Assembly: GCF_030272615.1 (NCBI RefSeq)
Contig: NC_081412.1
Coordinates: forward strand, 689,946,083 to 690,010,082
Direction of reading: 5' to 3'
Origin: Cryptomeria japonica
Taxonomy: Eukaryota > Streptophyta > Pinopsida > Cupressales > Cupressaceae
DNA: 64,000 bases
Under the pieces are notes generated by a model. That model had not been told where the DNA came from. It did no database searches and saw nothing but the letters and a program-made list of their open reading frames with translations. This document shows, piece by piece, positions 24,211-36,616 of this stretch; the stretch's first letter is position 1, and every line of letters begins with the position of its first letter. The translations under genes were made by a program, and so were the position numbers.

Positions 24211-25388
24211 TACTCACATAATGGATTGAAGAATGTTTGTCAATAAAAACTCCTTTCATTAAAATTGACACCCATTTATAATTACTATTACTTTTGCTTT
24301 TGTTTCTAATTTCATATGTAAAAAAAAAAAAAAAAACTAATAATAAAGAAAGTAGACAATATAGGCATGTTTCCATTCAAAATATTTAATTTCATATTGG
24401 ATTTGATTTATTTCTAATTTCCACTAGAAATTGGATTTGAAATTTCACATTGGATTTATTTTGCACTATATAAAGTAGAAAGCATGGGCATGTTTCTATT
24501 TAAAAGATTTTGTTATTTCATATCATATTTAATTTAAATTTAATCACTCCATAAACATAATTTTAATAATTTAGTTTTAATAATAATTATCATAATTATG
24601 CCAAAGGCATATACCCTATATGAAGTTTCCAACTTATTGAAATCAATGGTTCAAGATTTACTAGAAGGATGCAAGACGATTGAATTGATCTCAATCGTAT
24701 ATTTACATTAATATTGATTTTTTTTTAAATGATACAAAAACTAAAAAACCATATTTTAATATGATTAATTAGAAAAAGAATGTGTACAAAAGAAAAATCT
24801 TCTATATTATCTGCTTTTAATAATAATATGTTTTAATGGTATCTTATTTTATTTGAATATTCCATATTTTTTTGAAATTTCAAAAGTGGAAAAGATAAAA
24901 TTATTAAAAATGAAAGAATTAGCTATATTTTCTACTTTTTTAATGATTAAATTTTCATTAAGTAAAAATCTTATTTTTATTATTTATGTTTTTTCAATGA
25001 AATTAAGACTAATAATTATAAATTATTAGAATTGATTTAATTTATAGTTATTTGTCTTATTAAAATTTTAATTATTGTAGAGTACTTATTTTTTTGAATT
25101 AGAAATCTATCATTTATTTCTATCTTCTTTTTATAAGAATATGTTTTGATTTAGTATTCTTTTATTAGGATATTCTACCTTATTTTTTATTAAATTATTC
25201 TAATAATCATCTTCTTCTTTTAAGGTTTAATTTACATTAAGTTAAAATTTAATTTTAATTATTTTTGTCTTATGAAGTTACAAATAATAATTTTAAAAGA
25301 TAATACAATCAATTTAATTTATACATTTGTCTTATTGAATTTTAATTTATTGTAGAATAATTATCTTTAAATTTTATTTTTATATCCC
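24211..25388. other. AT-rich spacer
   Basis: No gene. Very AT-rich with an A16-type run at about 24320-24336 and many short A/T homopolymers. No paired repeats or element ends seen. Confidence 0.6.
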
Positions 25389-25491
25389 TTTCTACTTATT
25401 CTCTCTCTCTAATTCATAAACACACACCCCTTGTTTCTCCCTCCCTCTCTCTATCTCTATCTCTCTCCCTGTCCCTCTTCATTTCTTTATA

Positions 25492-25578
<87 letters not shown>

Positions 25579-25963
25579 CCCCATCTCTCCCTCCCTCATT
25601 CCCTCTGTATCCCACAATCTATCTATTTATCACTACCTCTATGTCTCTTATCTTCTTGTATATATCTATCTATCGCTCCTCTTCCAATATATGTCTAACT
25701 CTTCCTCTATCTCCCCATATTTCTCTCCCTCTCCCTTCATATCTATTTGTCTATCTCTAGTTCTCTCTATATCTATATCAATCTTTGTATCTCTCTCCAT
25801 CTCTCCCTCTCTCTATGTCTCCTTATATCTCTATATCTCTATCACTCTATCTTAACACCTATATATCTCTTTATCTCTTCATATTCCTCTATAGACCTCT
25901 TTATCTCCCTAGCTTTATATCTTTATCTCTCACTTAACATCTTTTTATATCTCTATCTATTTT

Positions 25964-26028
<65 letters not shown>

Positions 26029-26215
26029 TAATCCTATCTATTCTCTCTCTTTTTCCCTCCATATCTCTCTCCTTTTCTCCATCTTTCTCTCCTCTTTCTC
26101 CATCTTCATATTCATCTCATCTCCATCTCTATCTCTATCTCTATATTTATTTCTTTACCTCTCTCTCTTTCTCTCTTGCTTTCCCCCCTCTACCTCTCTC
26201 TCCCTCTCACTTGAT
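25389..26215. repeat. Polypyrimidine block with two (CT)n microsatellites
   Basis: About 800 bp is almost all C and T on the plus strand, with pure (TC)n at about 25498-25553 and 25970-26024 and tetranucleotide ctat runs at 25551-25575. The long Leu/Ser ORFs here are products of the repeat and not genes. Such strand-asymmetric tracts can form triplex DNA, which is known for the sequence type and not shown here. Confidence 0.9.
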
Positions 26216-26761
26216 TGCAAACATAACATGAGCTTGTTGGTTATGGAACTCGATTATCTTCCTAATTGAAAACTTATTTTAGTTATAATTGGAACCTTGT
26301 AAGAGGATGCAAAGTGGATTTGAAACTATCACTTCTCCATTGAGACCTTTGTTGCACAAGAAACAATATTTTCTAAATTTGGCCTACCAATTGATCTCAT
26401 GTACTACACAAATTTATGCAAAAAAATGACCAAATTTTGCCTTGATTGACCTTCCACACCTCTTTGGCATACCCATCACAGACTAAGGTGCAATTGCTAG
26501 TATAATAAAAATCTAATATCAATTTAAAAATGATAATATAATATTTTTTTTAATGGAATAATGAGCAAATAAAATATTTTTTTAATAATAATATCTATTT
26601 GGATGCTTTTCTTGTGCATAATTTTTTATAGTCCATATCATTAAAATGAAAAGTCGGGATAAGAGTGTTGTTTTCTTCTTATCCAATTAGAAAAGGGAAT
26701 GTCTTACATTGCCTCTTTTAATCTATAAAATGTGAAACACAAAACATGGAATAAGGATAAG
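26216..26761. other. Spacer, nothing recognised
   Basis: Unique-looking AT-rich sequence without ORFs or repeats that I can assign. It ends in ggataaggataa, within which the next element inserted. Confidence 0.5.
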
Positions 26762-26766
26762 GATAA
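26762..26766 (+). repeat. Left TSD (GATAA) of the Ty3-type 3.7 kb element
   Basis: GATAA here is repeated at 30458-30462, directly outside the two LTRs. Confidence 0.85.
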
Positions 26767-27572
26767 TGGTGCAACCATAATCCGGTGAGTCCTCAAAGAG
26801 AACAAACTAGATCATGCAGCTAGAGTAACACAACAGAAGCAACAACAACATATTGAAAAATTACAGAATCATATTTCCACATCATCATATATTCATCATA
26901 GATCATCCGACAATCAACCGGTTACATGCAGACTAACAAGCCAGAATACAACCGGTACCCAGCCGATTACATGCAAGCCAGAATACAATCCATCTAGATC
27001 TCTGAGAGACCTCTAAATTATCAATCCCATAACTAGGAAATCCTAACATCTAACTACCTACTAAGGATCTCATATAACAATATTTATACCCTATGGAACA
27101 TATCTAGGTCAGCCAGAAAAGATTACATCAGGAAAATGAAACGTGTAAATATGTTAGCCCTAAGAGTGAAAGGAAATTCCTTTGGAAAAGAACAACCAAG
27201 GAGTGCAGATCAACATGAAGGTTGGCCAAGGACTCAGGATCATCGAGAAAGACCCCAAATAGATCCACACGGAAAGAGATCACTCCATGTGAGAAGAAAT
27301 CAACAATTAGACGTTAAGCTCAAAAATTGCTCTGGGAACTAGAATAGTCAAACTAAAAGCAACGTCTCACCGGTAAAGAACCCAAATGGACCAAGAATCT
27401 GGAGTTAAGCATAATAACATGCCTGGAAACAAAAAAATGATCGACAATGAAAAGCAACCAGCTATGAGAAGAACACAAAAACTAAAACACTGAACTTGAA
27501 CATAATAAAACTGAAAGGAAATATTTTTGGTTGATGCAAGATTGCTCATTGACCGGGGATGCTCCTACATCA
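26767..27572 (-). repeat. 3' LTR (minus orientation) of the Ty3-type element
   Basis: 806 bp from TGGTGCAACC to CTACATCA. The purine tract on the minus strand (cttggggtgtt, complement of 27573-27583) abuts it, so this is the 3' LTR. Confidence 0.9.
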
Positions 27573-28028
27573 AACACCCCAAGTAGAAAGATATGCTCCA
27601 TGATAGGCAACTCATGAACATAGAAAGGACTCAGGATATAGACTCCATGCTCATTTCTAATCCAAACATCTTCTTTATCTACAAATCTCTTTCTTATCTC
27701 CTTTGGAACCTCAACTAGATTCTCTAATGCCTAACTCTCTTTATTTTTTTTACCCTGCTTCAGACCTTCACACTATCTCTAACTGATGCTCATGTTCTTC
27801 TGGAACTCTGATTTATTTTCGCCACAAGACTTCATCTGTTCTACCACCATAACATTATTGTCATCTGGTTTCTTCTTACCTTTCAGACTTACCTATCAAA
27901 CCCTTCTGCAATTCCATGCCACCCTTCGGTATAACCTCAGCAACTAGTTTCTCCTTACTGCAATTATTTTTAAGACTCAGATTCCTCACTTCCTTCTCTT
28001 TCTCCTTCAAAGAAGCCAATGTGAACTT

Positions 28029-28361
28029 CTACCCATCCTTCTCAATAGTGATCAAGTTTCTTCTACAGTCATAGATAGCTCCTCTATCAAACTGCCAAGG
28101 TCTTCCCAACAAGACATGACAAGCACTCATAGATAAAATATCACACAAGACCTCATCCCTAAAAGGTCCAATATTAAAACTCACCAAACACTTCTCTTTT
28201 ACTTCTAACTTTTGATCATCTTGTAACAAACTTACCTTGTAAGGAAAAGGGTGCTTAAGCCTCTTTAATCCAAGCTTCACTACCATCTCCTCAGATACCA
28301 AATTATCAGTACTCCCACTATCCACAATAACCTTGCAACACTTACCAATTGATTTGCACAC
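28029..28361 (-). pseudogene. Ty3-type aspartic protease remnant
   Basis: The 110-codon open frame contains the active-site motif VIVDSGSTDNLVS (D-S-G) and the C-terminal motif VLLGRPWQFDRGAIYD, both characteristic of plant Ty3/gypsy proteases, which mature the Gag-Pol polyprotein. The domain is nearly complete at both ends. It is not in the same frame as the upstream gag (offset by one base), so a frameshift separates them. No RT follows: the minus-strand sequence goes to the purine tract within 450 bp. Confidence 0.9.
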
Positions 28362-28677
28362 AGTCCAGAAAAGACTCGTTCTCTAAGTAGGTCTGATATC
28401 TTCACTGCTCTGCTCCATCATGACTCTTCTAAACATAAGGGATTATCCTTGCTCCGACGCACATTCAATTCTGGTAACTCTAGCTTCCTGATCCTCATTT
28501 GCCACACAAACTCTTTCCATTCCCTACTTACATTCATAAAATCTATTTCTGGTTTCTCCACACTTTGTAACATTTGCTTGGAAATTCAATGCTACTACTA
28601 CCACTCCCTTTCCTCTATTTTTGCTGATATGGTTCTTTATTCCACTTAGGTTTTGATTCTTCTTCAAGACTCTACTT

Positions 28678-29211
28678 CTATGTACTCTCCTGCCCCTTGA
28701 ATCTCTCCTTCTGTCTAGGGCTATTATGTTGTCTTCTTCTCACCTTCTCCTTGGCCTTCAAAGCATACTGGTAAGCTTCCTCAACTGTGTAAATCTTCAA
28801 CATACTCATTTCATCCTTAATGTTAAATGCAAGTCCATTTATGTATCTCGCCACCTTTTCTCTATCCATCTCTCTATGTCTAGATCTAATCATTACTTTT
28901 TAGAACTCCTCGGTATACTCTTTCACAGTCATGTTTCTTTGCTTCAAGTTCTACAACTTCTTGAATAGCTCCAACTCATAGTCTCCCGGAATGAACTTAG
29001 CCTTCAATCTCGCTACCATCTATCTCCATCGAGTGATCTTTATTTCACCATTCTCCACTCCGTCTCTTTGCAACTCTTTCCACCATAAGGTAGCATGGCC
29101 TTTCAATTTTTTTTGTGCCAACCTAACCCTCTACGGGTCCTTAACATGCTCAAATTCAAAGTAGTCCTCCAACTCTCTGATCCAATCAATCAAATCCTTC
29201 GGATTCACCAT
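28678..29211 (-). pseudogene. Ty3-type gag remnant with four in-frame stops
   Basis: Read on the minus strand from the ATG at 29211, the frame gives DLIDWIRELEDYFEFEHVKD, a stop, then KLKGHATLWWKELQ, KITRWR-stop-MVARLKAKFIPGDYELELF, KKL-stop-NLKQRNMTVKEYTEEF-stop, and continues into REKVARYINGL and EEAYQYALKAKEKVRRR. These are hallmark blocks of the plant gypsy capsid (retrotrans_gag). Stops are three TAG and one TAA. In the family the residue before NLKQR is normally Gln, so that TAG is probably a former CAG. Sequence upstream of 29211 probably holds more of the N-terminus, unread. Confidence 0.85.
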
Positions 29212-29646
29212 CCTAAAAAAGTTTGAAATCTCCAGTTTATGTATTTTACTTGTTCATGCCACTGCTCTTAGAAATATTTATTCTCTTCTTTCTTCCAGTC
29301 CTTTAGCCTCTTCCACCTCAAGATATTCTCCAATTTCTTCATATTCATCCTCAAAATCCGAGTTCCTCCGCAAACTAGCCAATTCATTCTAGATCTTGTT
29401 CCTCATCTCATTCTTGAAATCCTCCATCATCTACTCTACCCTCTAAGGGTTCATCCTTCTAGGCAACATCTCCTCCTTTGCTCTGGTGAACTACCTCAAC
29501 TCGGCAATCTAACTGTTGGTTTTAATTGCCTCACACTCGGTGATCTATTGAACACACTCATAGCCTACCTCCACTCGATGATCTATTCACCCAAAGGAAT
29601 GCCTCAAGGTTCGCAACTAGCTCTTCCACCAACCAGTTCATAACTA

Positions 29647-29658
29647 GCTCTGATACCA
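29647..29658 (-). other. Primer-binding site, exact initiator tRNA-Met match
   Basis: The minus strand reads TGGTATCAGAGC two bases inside the 5' LTR, the complement of the initiator tRNA-Met 3' end. Confidence 0.95.
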
Positions 29659-29660
29659 CT

Positions 29661-30457
29661 TGGTGTAGCCATAATCCAATGAGTCCTCAAAGAGAACAAA
29701 CCATATCATGAAACTAGAGTAACACAATGGAAGCAACAACAACACATTGAAAAATTCCAGAATCAGATTTATGCATCATCATATATTCATCATAGATCAT
29801 CCGGTAATCAACCGGTTACATGCAGGCTAACAAGCTACAATAGAATTGGTAACTAACCGGTTACATGCAAGCCATAATACAATCCATCTGAATCTCTGAG
29901 AGACCTCTGAATTATCAATCCCATAACTAGGAACTCCTTACCTCTAACTACCTACTAAGGATCTCATATAATAATATTTATACCCTCTGAAACATATCCG
30001 GGTTGGCCACAAAAGATTACATTAGGAAAATGAAATGTGTAAATAGGTCGGCCCCAAGAATGAAAGGAAATTCCTCTAGAAAAGAACAACCAAGGAATGT
30101 GGATCAATAGGAAGGTCGAACAAGGACTTAGGATCATTGAGCAATACCCCAAATAGATCCACACGCTAAGAGATCACTCCACATGAGAAGAAATCAATAA
30201 TTAGTCGTTAAACTCAAAAACTGCTTCGGGAACTAGAACAGTCAAACCAAAAGCAACATCTCATTGGTAAAGAAGCCAAGTGGACCGAGAATCTAGTGTT
30301 AAGCATAAGAACACACTTGGAAACCTAAAATCTTATCCACAACAAAAACCAACTAGCTACCGAAAGAACATAGAAACTAAAACACTGAACTTGAACAAAA
30401 CAAATCTAAAAGGAAATATTTTTGGATTGCTCATTTACTGGGGATGCTCCTACATCA
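29661..30457 (-). repeat. 5' LTR (minus orientation) of the Ty3-type element
   Basis: 797 bp, TGGTGTAGCC...CTACATCA, paired with 26767-27572. Scattered substitutions, about one in ten by eye, suggest an older insertion than the element at 56.6 kb. Confidence 0.9.
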
Positions 30458-30462
30458 GATAA

Positions 30463-31713
30463 TAGCTTCAAATTCAAGTAGCAAGTCTCCATTTCTTGTT
30501 GAACGAATGATTACTCCAACATATTGAGAAAATCGTGACCTAATATTATGAAGTGTAACAAATGTTGCAAATTGTAGTTGGTACTATGTACTCTTTGCAT
30601 GTTTTCATCTTATGACAGATCTTATGCAGTCTTTGTCTTGTTAATTTTGTTAATAGTTGTTAGTCTATCATTTTCTATAGATTTTGTGGTTAACTCCTGG
30701 TCTCTGGGTGGTGATGGCATGCAATTAAAAACCAAGGATTCATATATAGTAGGATGCATAATGCTTTCAATTGGTAATTCTTCAAATAATTTGAGGATGG
30801 TGAAGCTTGTTTTGATATGAGGGATTGTGAAACTTAGGTATGTAGCATTCATGAGCCATGATAATGTAAGAATCTAGAGATAACTTAAATGAGATGGTAA
30901 AAAATAGTCTCTCAACATGTCTCAATAATATCTTCCAAAATTGTTTATTTATTGTAAGAGAGGGTATTGGACCAACTGATCCTTATGTGTAGATGTCTAT
31001 AGATTGCAAGTGTGCAAATAAATGACGATAGCCAAATCGATGCTAATACATTTTCTTTCCTAAATTCATTCTTCAACTCACAAGTTGCACCATGCCCTTC
31101 AAAATATTTCCTTATTTTTTTAACTTATTTTAGATGTATTCTCATATTCTCCTATATTGATAGATGGAGTATAAATATAATTTTAAGTTTTTAATATAAT
31201 ACTAAATTTTTGTGAGCGAGCTTAAAAACTTAAGCTTTATTTTTAATTGGAATTGAAGAGTTTTTAAATTTCACTAAATATTTAATTAAATATTTTAATG
31301 CTTTTCCAAGTGTCAATATTCTTTCTTTCCTTTGAGAGGGTTTCCTTATCATTTTGATTATTAATGCATAAGAAAAGAATTGTAGAGTATCTATATTCAA
31401 TTTAAATTCTAAAAAGGAAGATATAGATTATTTATTTATTGGAAGGCATGAAGTTGGAGCATAGTTCTAAAAATGGTAAGAGTGCCATTTTTATAGTTAG
31501 TTAATTCTTGATAGTTTTAATAATGAATTTAGTGATTTATTTATTTTATGAATGTTAAATATTTTGAAAATTGATATCTCTTGGCGTAGATTACATAAAT
31601 TTTAAAAAACATAGGTATGCTAGTTTTATTTTCCTAAATCATGTTATTCTTAAAATATATAAATAAAAATAAATAATATTATCGTATTTTTAATTTGTCC
31701 AAAATCTAATGTT
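30463..31713. other. AT-rich spacer
   Basis: No gene or paired repeat found. Short ORFs on both strands (for example 30578-30820 and 30622-30852) overlap each other and lack motifs. Confidence 0.55.
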
Positions 31714-31718
31714 AATTA
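31714..31718 (+). repeat. Left TSD (AATTA) of the copia element
   Basis: AATTA is repeated at 38479-38483, directly after the other LTR. Confidence 0.9.
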
Positions 31719-32817
31719 TGTTAGGATAACTAGTGGACAACTGAGAGGGGGGGTGAATCAGTTGTAAATAGATTATATTAATCAAACCACTTTATAACCT
31801 TTAATCGGAGTACATAAACATTGAATACCGGAATAGCAGAAGCAGATACTAGTAAGCAATAAAACTTAAGAATGAAATAGAGAATTAACACAATGCAACC
31901 ATACCACATAACACCATGATTTGTACGTGGAAAAACCGGCGAAGGGAAAAACCACGATGGGAAGCCTACCCACAGTCAAATAATACTTTTGTAGATAGTA
32001 TGTGATACAATAAGGGGCCTACACATGCAAGAAGGCACACTGCCTAGAGCATACTGCTCATTACAAAGGAGTCTCACTAACTACATAGAGGTTATAACCA
32101 CCTCAATATAATTGGACAACAATCTAGAAGAATGAACTGCCAGATATAGCATCTACCATGCTTGATTACAGTCTCGGTTAAGCTCAATACTAGAGGCCTT
32201 TGACCTCTTACTTAAACTCAATTTGATCACCTATGATCGACCAAATCTCCTTCGCATATGATATTTCATTCCATGACCACGAACATATTTCACCACCACG
32301 ATCTACAATGAGATATTACATCAATTTATACAAACCCTAAGGCCTAAACCAATTAGGTCGACCGCCTAAAAGATATTACAATAAGATCATTACATACATC
32401 CATATTACAATGATATGCCATGTTGGATTAAGACCAAAACAAAATTAACCAATCCATTAAATATCCTAGTAATGTGTAGAGGACACGTTAATATGATACC
32501 AATCCATAACCTAAATAGGTACCAGACCTAAACTGGGTCCACCACACTAAAGTGATGTCTCCAATCAATCGAGGCATGATCAAGGATCACCTTCTATGTC
32601 CTGAATTCCATCTAGAAGCCGTACCAACACCACTTATGCATCATGTCAAAGATTATCAGTAAAAGATCTGTCATTTAAACCTTAAACCCTTACCAGTAAT
32701 GCTAGTTCTTTACCCGGTAACCAAAACTCATCAGTCGGTAACCAACCAAAACAACTAGTGTTGACATCAATGATAAAATATCAATATAACACAATCAATT
32801 CTTCCATATTGCTAACA
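31719..32817 (-). repeat. 3' LTR (minus orientation) of the copia element
   Basis: 1099 bp with TG...CA ends. On the minus strand it starts TGTTAGCAATATGG and ends GTTATCCTAACA, and carries ctgattcaccccccc then tctcag near its 3' end. Confidence 0.95.
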
Positions 32818-32831
32818 ATCTCCCCCTTTGG
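32818..32831 (-). other. Polypurine tract of the copia element
   Basis: The minus strand reads CCAAAGGGGGAGAT directly against the 3' LTR. A similar purine run (TCAAAGGGGGGGAGAG) lies upstream at about 33017-33032. Confidence 0.85.
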
Positions 32832-33176
32832 TATTGATGGCAACACTAGATGTGAAAAAACAAAACATCTAAGTGCCAAGAAGTGCCAAACATTTCTCAT
32901 AGAAGATATAACAATGAAAAACTTAAAAAGTCCCAGCAACTCCCCCTAAGGAGTGAAGTCCAATCTGAAACTAATCTAAATCTCTCTCCCATAAACATTA
33001 TTTTTTACATTAACTCTCCCCCCCTTTGACATCAATGCCAAAGATATGACATAGATATCAAAAATTATGTGAATCTCAAAGCTGACTACTCCCTCTGAGT
33101 AGTAGCACCACTACATCAACCCAGAGCAAAGGATAAAGCTAATGATGCATACCAGACTGATGGTCTACTCCATCAA

Positions 33177-35036
33177 TTAAGTTTTTGTTGGAGGAGTAGA
33201 TACCCCTAACCTATCTCTCAAATACTCAAATGATTCCTTAGACAATGGTTTAGTGAATATATTTGCAATCTTCTCTTTAGCGTTCACATAAACTGATTTG
33301 ACTTCTTTTTCTTCCACCTTGTCCTTTGGAAAGTTATATATTATTGAAATGTGCTTAGTCTTAGACTGAAATACTGGATTCTTAGACATGTCAATAGCTA
33401 TAGAGTTATCACAATAGATAACTACCGGTTCACTACAATTTACCTTGACATCCTTCAACATTTTCTTCATCCATAAGACTTGAGTGCAATTAGTTGCTGC
33501 TACAACATATTCCGCTTCTGCGGATAAAGAAATGAATGATTTTTTTTTGCTGATCCATGAAACCAATTTCTTTCCAAGAAAGAAAGCTCCACCAGAAGTG
33601 CTCTTTCTATCATCAGTATCTCCTACCCAATCTAAATTTGTATATGCACATAAAGTGAAGTTATCATCTCTAGAATACCATAAGCCATATTTTGTTGTTC
33701 CTTGCAAATACTGAAATATCCTCTTTACTGCACATTCATGATTTTCTTTAGGATTACTTTGATATCTTGAAACAATACTTACTACATTCATAGTATTCGG
33801 TCTAGTCTGAGTTAGATATAACAAGCCACCAATCATAGACTTATACCTTATCAGATTTACTGGTGCAGATGTATTTTTGATAGATAATTTCTCACTTGTC
33901 ACCATAGGAGTACTTACCGGTTTGGAATTATCTATACCAAAATTCTTCAACAATTCCCTTAGATACTTAGTTTGACAGATAAAGATGCCTTTGTCAGTTT
34001 GAGTAATCTGCAAACCTAAGAAAAATCTCATCTCACCAATCATGGACATTTCAAATTCATTCTTCATATTATTAAAGAATTCCATGCATAGTTTATCTTC
34101 ACCTCCAAAAATGATATCATCAATAAATACTTTAATAATCAGAATATCATCATCAATGATCTTGTAATGTAAATTACTGTCAGCACTACCTTTAGTAAAA
34201 CCAAGCTTCAAAAGATATTTATCCAACCTTGCATACCAAGCTCTATGAGCTTGTTTCAATCCATATAATGCTTTCCTTAACCTGCAAACCATATCTTTGT
34301 CATCTATTAGTGAAAATACATCAGGTTGCTCAATGTATACCTCTTCCTCAAGTTCACCATTCAAAAATGCACATTTAACATCCATTTGATAGACCTTATA
34401 GTTCTTATAAGTTGCATATGCAAGAAATAGTCTAACAGCTTCAATTCTAGCTACAGGTGCAAATGTCTCACCATGATCAATTCCTTCCATTTGAGAATAT
34501 CCTTTACAAACCAGTCTAGCCTTGTTTCTTACAAATTGGCCACCATCATTTAGTTTATTTTTAAAAACCCATTTAGTTCCAATAACATTCTTATTTTTAG
34601 GCCAGTGAACTAAAGCCCAGGTCTCATTCTTCTCTATCTGATCTAATTCATCTTCCATAGACTTTAACCAATGTTTATCTTTACAAGCTTCAATAATAGA
34701 TGCTGGTTCAATTTGAGAAATAAGACATACCTCTTCATTTTCTAGTCTTCTTCTTGTCATAACTCCCTTGTTCCTATCTCCAATGATTTGATCTTCAGAA
34801 TGATTTAACCTTACATACCTTGGTGTCTTCTTAACTTCAGGTTCATTGTTATGATCATCAGTCACAGTTGAATTTTTTGATTGTGCCGATGTAACTGTCT
34901 CAGTGTCTTGTATCAAATGAGGCATTTTCGATTCAGTTATGATCATTTCCACTATCGATTCCTTGTCATATGATATAGATTTACTTTTGTATTGCTCATC
35001 CACTTTCACATTTGCGCTCTCCACAATTATCTGCAA
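33177..35036 (-). pseudogene. Copia reverse transcriptase and RNase H (619-codon open remnant)
   Basis: Residues 130-380 are the RVT_2 reverse transcriptase: GTKWVFKNKL, NKARLVCKGYSQ, QMDVKCAFLNGEL (first catalytic Asp, D219) and FIDDIIFGG (D306, D307; the family usually has Y-V-D-D). Residues 460-600 are RNase H. The block usually reading SDADW is TNLDW, so the first catalytic Asp is Asn467; LSAEAEY (E506) and YCDNSIAI are kept; the TKHIDIRYHF block reads TKHISIIYNF. It copies the element RNA into DNA in the virus-like particle. The ATG is internal to the polyprotein, so this is not a true start. A frameshift near 35030 separates it from the integrase C-terminus (35027-35227). Confidence 0.95.
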
Positions 35037-35945
35037 TATTTTGTTGTAACATCTATATGCTTTTTTTTGAATTGATTATCCAAGAAATATCCCTTCATCA
35101 CATCTAGGATCAAACTTCCTAATTGAATAATCCCTTTTGATATAACATTTACTTCCCAAAATTCTGAACTATTTAATAGTAGGTGTAATTCCAAACCATA
35201 ATTCATAAGGGGTCTTACCGGTTTCACCTTTGATATGAACTCTGTTGAATGTGTAGACTGTTGTATTCACTGCTTCTCTCTAGTAGATGTGAGGCAATTT
35301 GGCTTCCATCATCATGGTTCTTGTTGCATCCAAAGTGGTTCTATTTTTACTTTCCACTACTCCATTCTGTTCAGGATTCCGAGGTGCAAATAACTATCTC
35401 CTAATTCTATTTGTCTCACAATAACTGTTAAATTCATGAGGAGTGAACTCACCGCCTTGATTTGATCTCAAACATTTGATTTTCAAACCAGTTTCTGTTT
35501 CCACCTAAGCTTTAAAGATCATGAATTTCTCAAAGGCTTCAGACTTATCCCTTAGAAAAGTCACCCACATCATTCTAGAATAGTCATAAATTATTAGCAT
35601 GAAATACCTATCACCTTGAAAGCTTCTAGTCCTTGCTGGAAAGCATAAGTCAGTATGAATCAAATCAAGAGCATCATTATATTTATCATGTATGCTCTTA
35701 AAAGAAGCTCTAACTTGCTTTCCCAATTGACATTCCTTACATACCAGATTATGAGGCTTTATAATCTTAGGTATATCTCTAACTGCCTTTGTTGAACTAA
35801 TCTTAACAATATAATAAAAAATAACATGACACAACCTCTTATGCCATAACCAACTCTCATCAATATGAGAAATCAAACATGTCTTATTACCTGTATTCAA
35901 GTGAAAGATATTACATCCAGTCTGAGTATCGGCTGCAATCTCCAA
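35027..35945 (-). pseudogene. Copia integrase remnant
   Basis: The 35505-35945 frame gives the GAG-pre-integrase zinc region (WLWHKRLCH, then CKECQLGKQ, an H-H-C-C arrangement) and the start of the catalytic core at LIHTDLC (first Asp). In the block that usually reads VDDYSR the sequence is IIYDYSR. The frame closes on TAG at 35505. The C-terminal part is seen in another frame as GYFLDNQFKKK at 35027-35227. Several frame changes lie between (35228-35504). Integrase inserts the cDNA; this copy is inactive. Confidence 0.85.
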
Positions 35946-35984
35946 ACCAGTTTTGTTAATGATTTTGCATTTTCTATCTTTAAA

Positions 35985-36520
35985 CTAAAGTTGGAATCCC
36001 TTGTCCACCAATTGACCAACACTCAAAAGATTATGCTTGCCATCCAGAGAAATAATACCTCTACCTTTGATCATACATGTTTTGTCATCCCCAAATCTGA
36101 CTTGACCACCATTGTATTCTTTCAGGGACAAAATTTGTCTTTTATCTCCAGTCATATGATGCAAGCATCCACTATCAATTACCCATTCATCCTTGTCTTC
36201 AACTTTTGCTGCTAGGGCCTTTTCTTCATTCTTGATAGCTGGTTCGAGTTCATCTTCCTTCAAGGCATAGAACACCCATTCCACTCCATTGTCGGATCCA
36301 CTAGCAGAGTCTATTGCTAGTTCATCCTCAAAGTCATCACTTACTCTTTCCTCATCCGCTATGTAGCATTGTTTGCTTTTCTTGAATCTATATCTATTAT
36401 GATTAGGCTTAAATGATTTCTTAACTCTTTCTTCAAATCTTGCATTCCTTTCAGGTCATCTCAATGCAAAATGACCAATCTTATTACATGCAAAACATTT
36501 TAAAGGTGTTTTTCCTTCAT
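35985..36520 (-). pseudogene. Copia CCHC knuckle and aspartic protease remnant
   Basis: The 35985-36284 frame contains EWVIDSGCLHHMTGDK, the D-S-G-C protease active site of copia elements, and LLSVGQLVDKG at its end. Upstream (about 36455-36505, minus strand) a CCHC zinc knuckle reads C-x2-C-x4-H, but a TGA at 36456-36458 stands where the last Cys belongs. Confidence 0.85.
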
Positions 36521-36616
36521 ACTTACTTCATGTCGGTCCTTTAGGTACTCTTCTAGCAAATAAGGCTTCAAGCTGCTCAAATTCTTCATCCTCTTTCCTC
36601 ATATCTTCCAATTCCT

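Larger units (their letters stand above)
26767..30457 (-). mobile_element. Ty3/gypsy LTR element with gag and protease remnants only, 3691 bp
   Basis: Direct terminal repeats of about 800 bp with TGGTG...ACATCA ends, a GATAA duplication and an exact initiator tRNA-Met primer site on the minus strand define the element. The interior is 2088 bp and reads, on the minus strand, a Ty3-type gag followed by a retroviral-type protease. No RT, RNase H or integrase motif is found, so the element is non-autonomous or internally deleted. Confidence 0.9.

Noticed and set aside
25431-26031. Leu/Ser-rich ORFs of about 100 codons
   Set aside because: Translations of the polypyrimidine block, with codon content entirely explained by the repeat.
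33484-33714. Plus-strand ORF inside the copia RT region
   Set aside because: It is the antisense shadow of the conserved minus-strand RNase H coding sequence.
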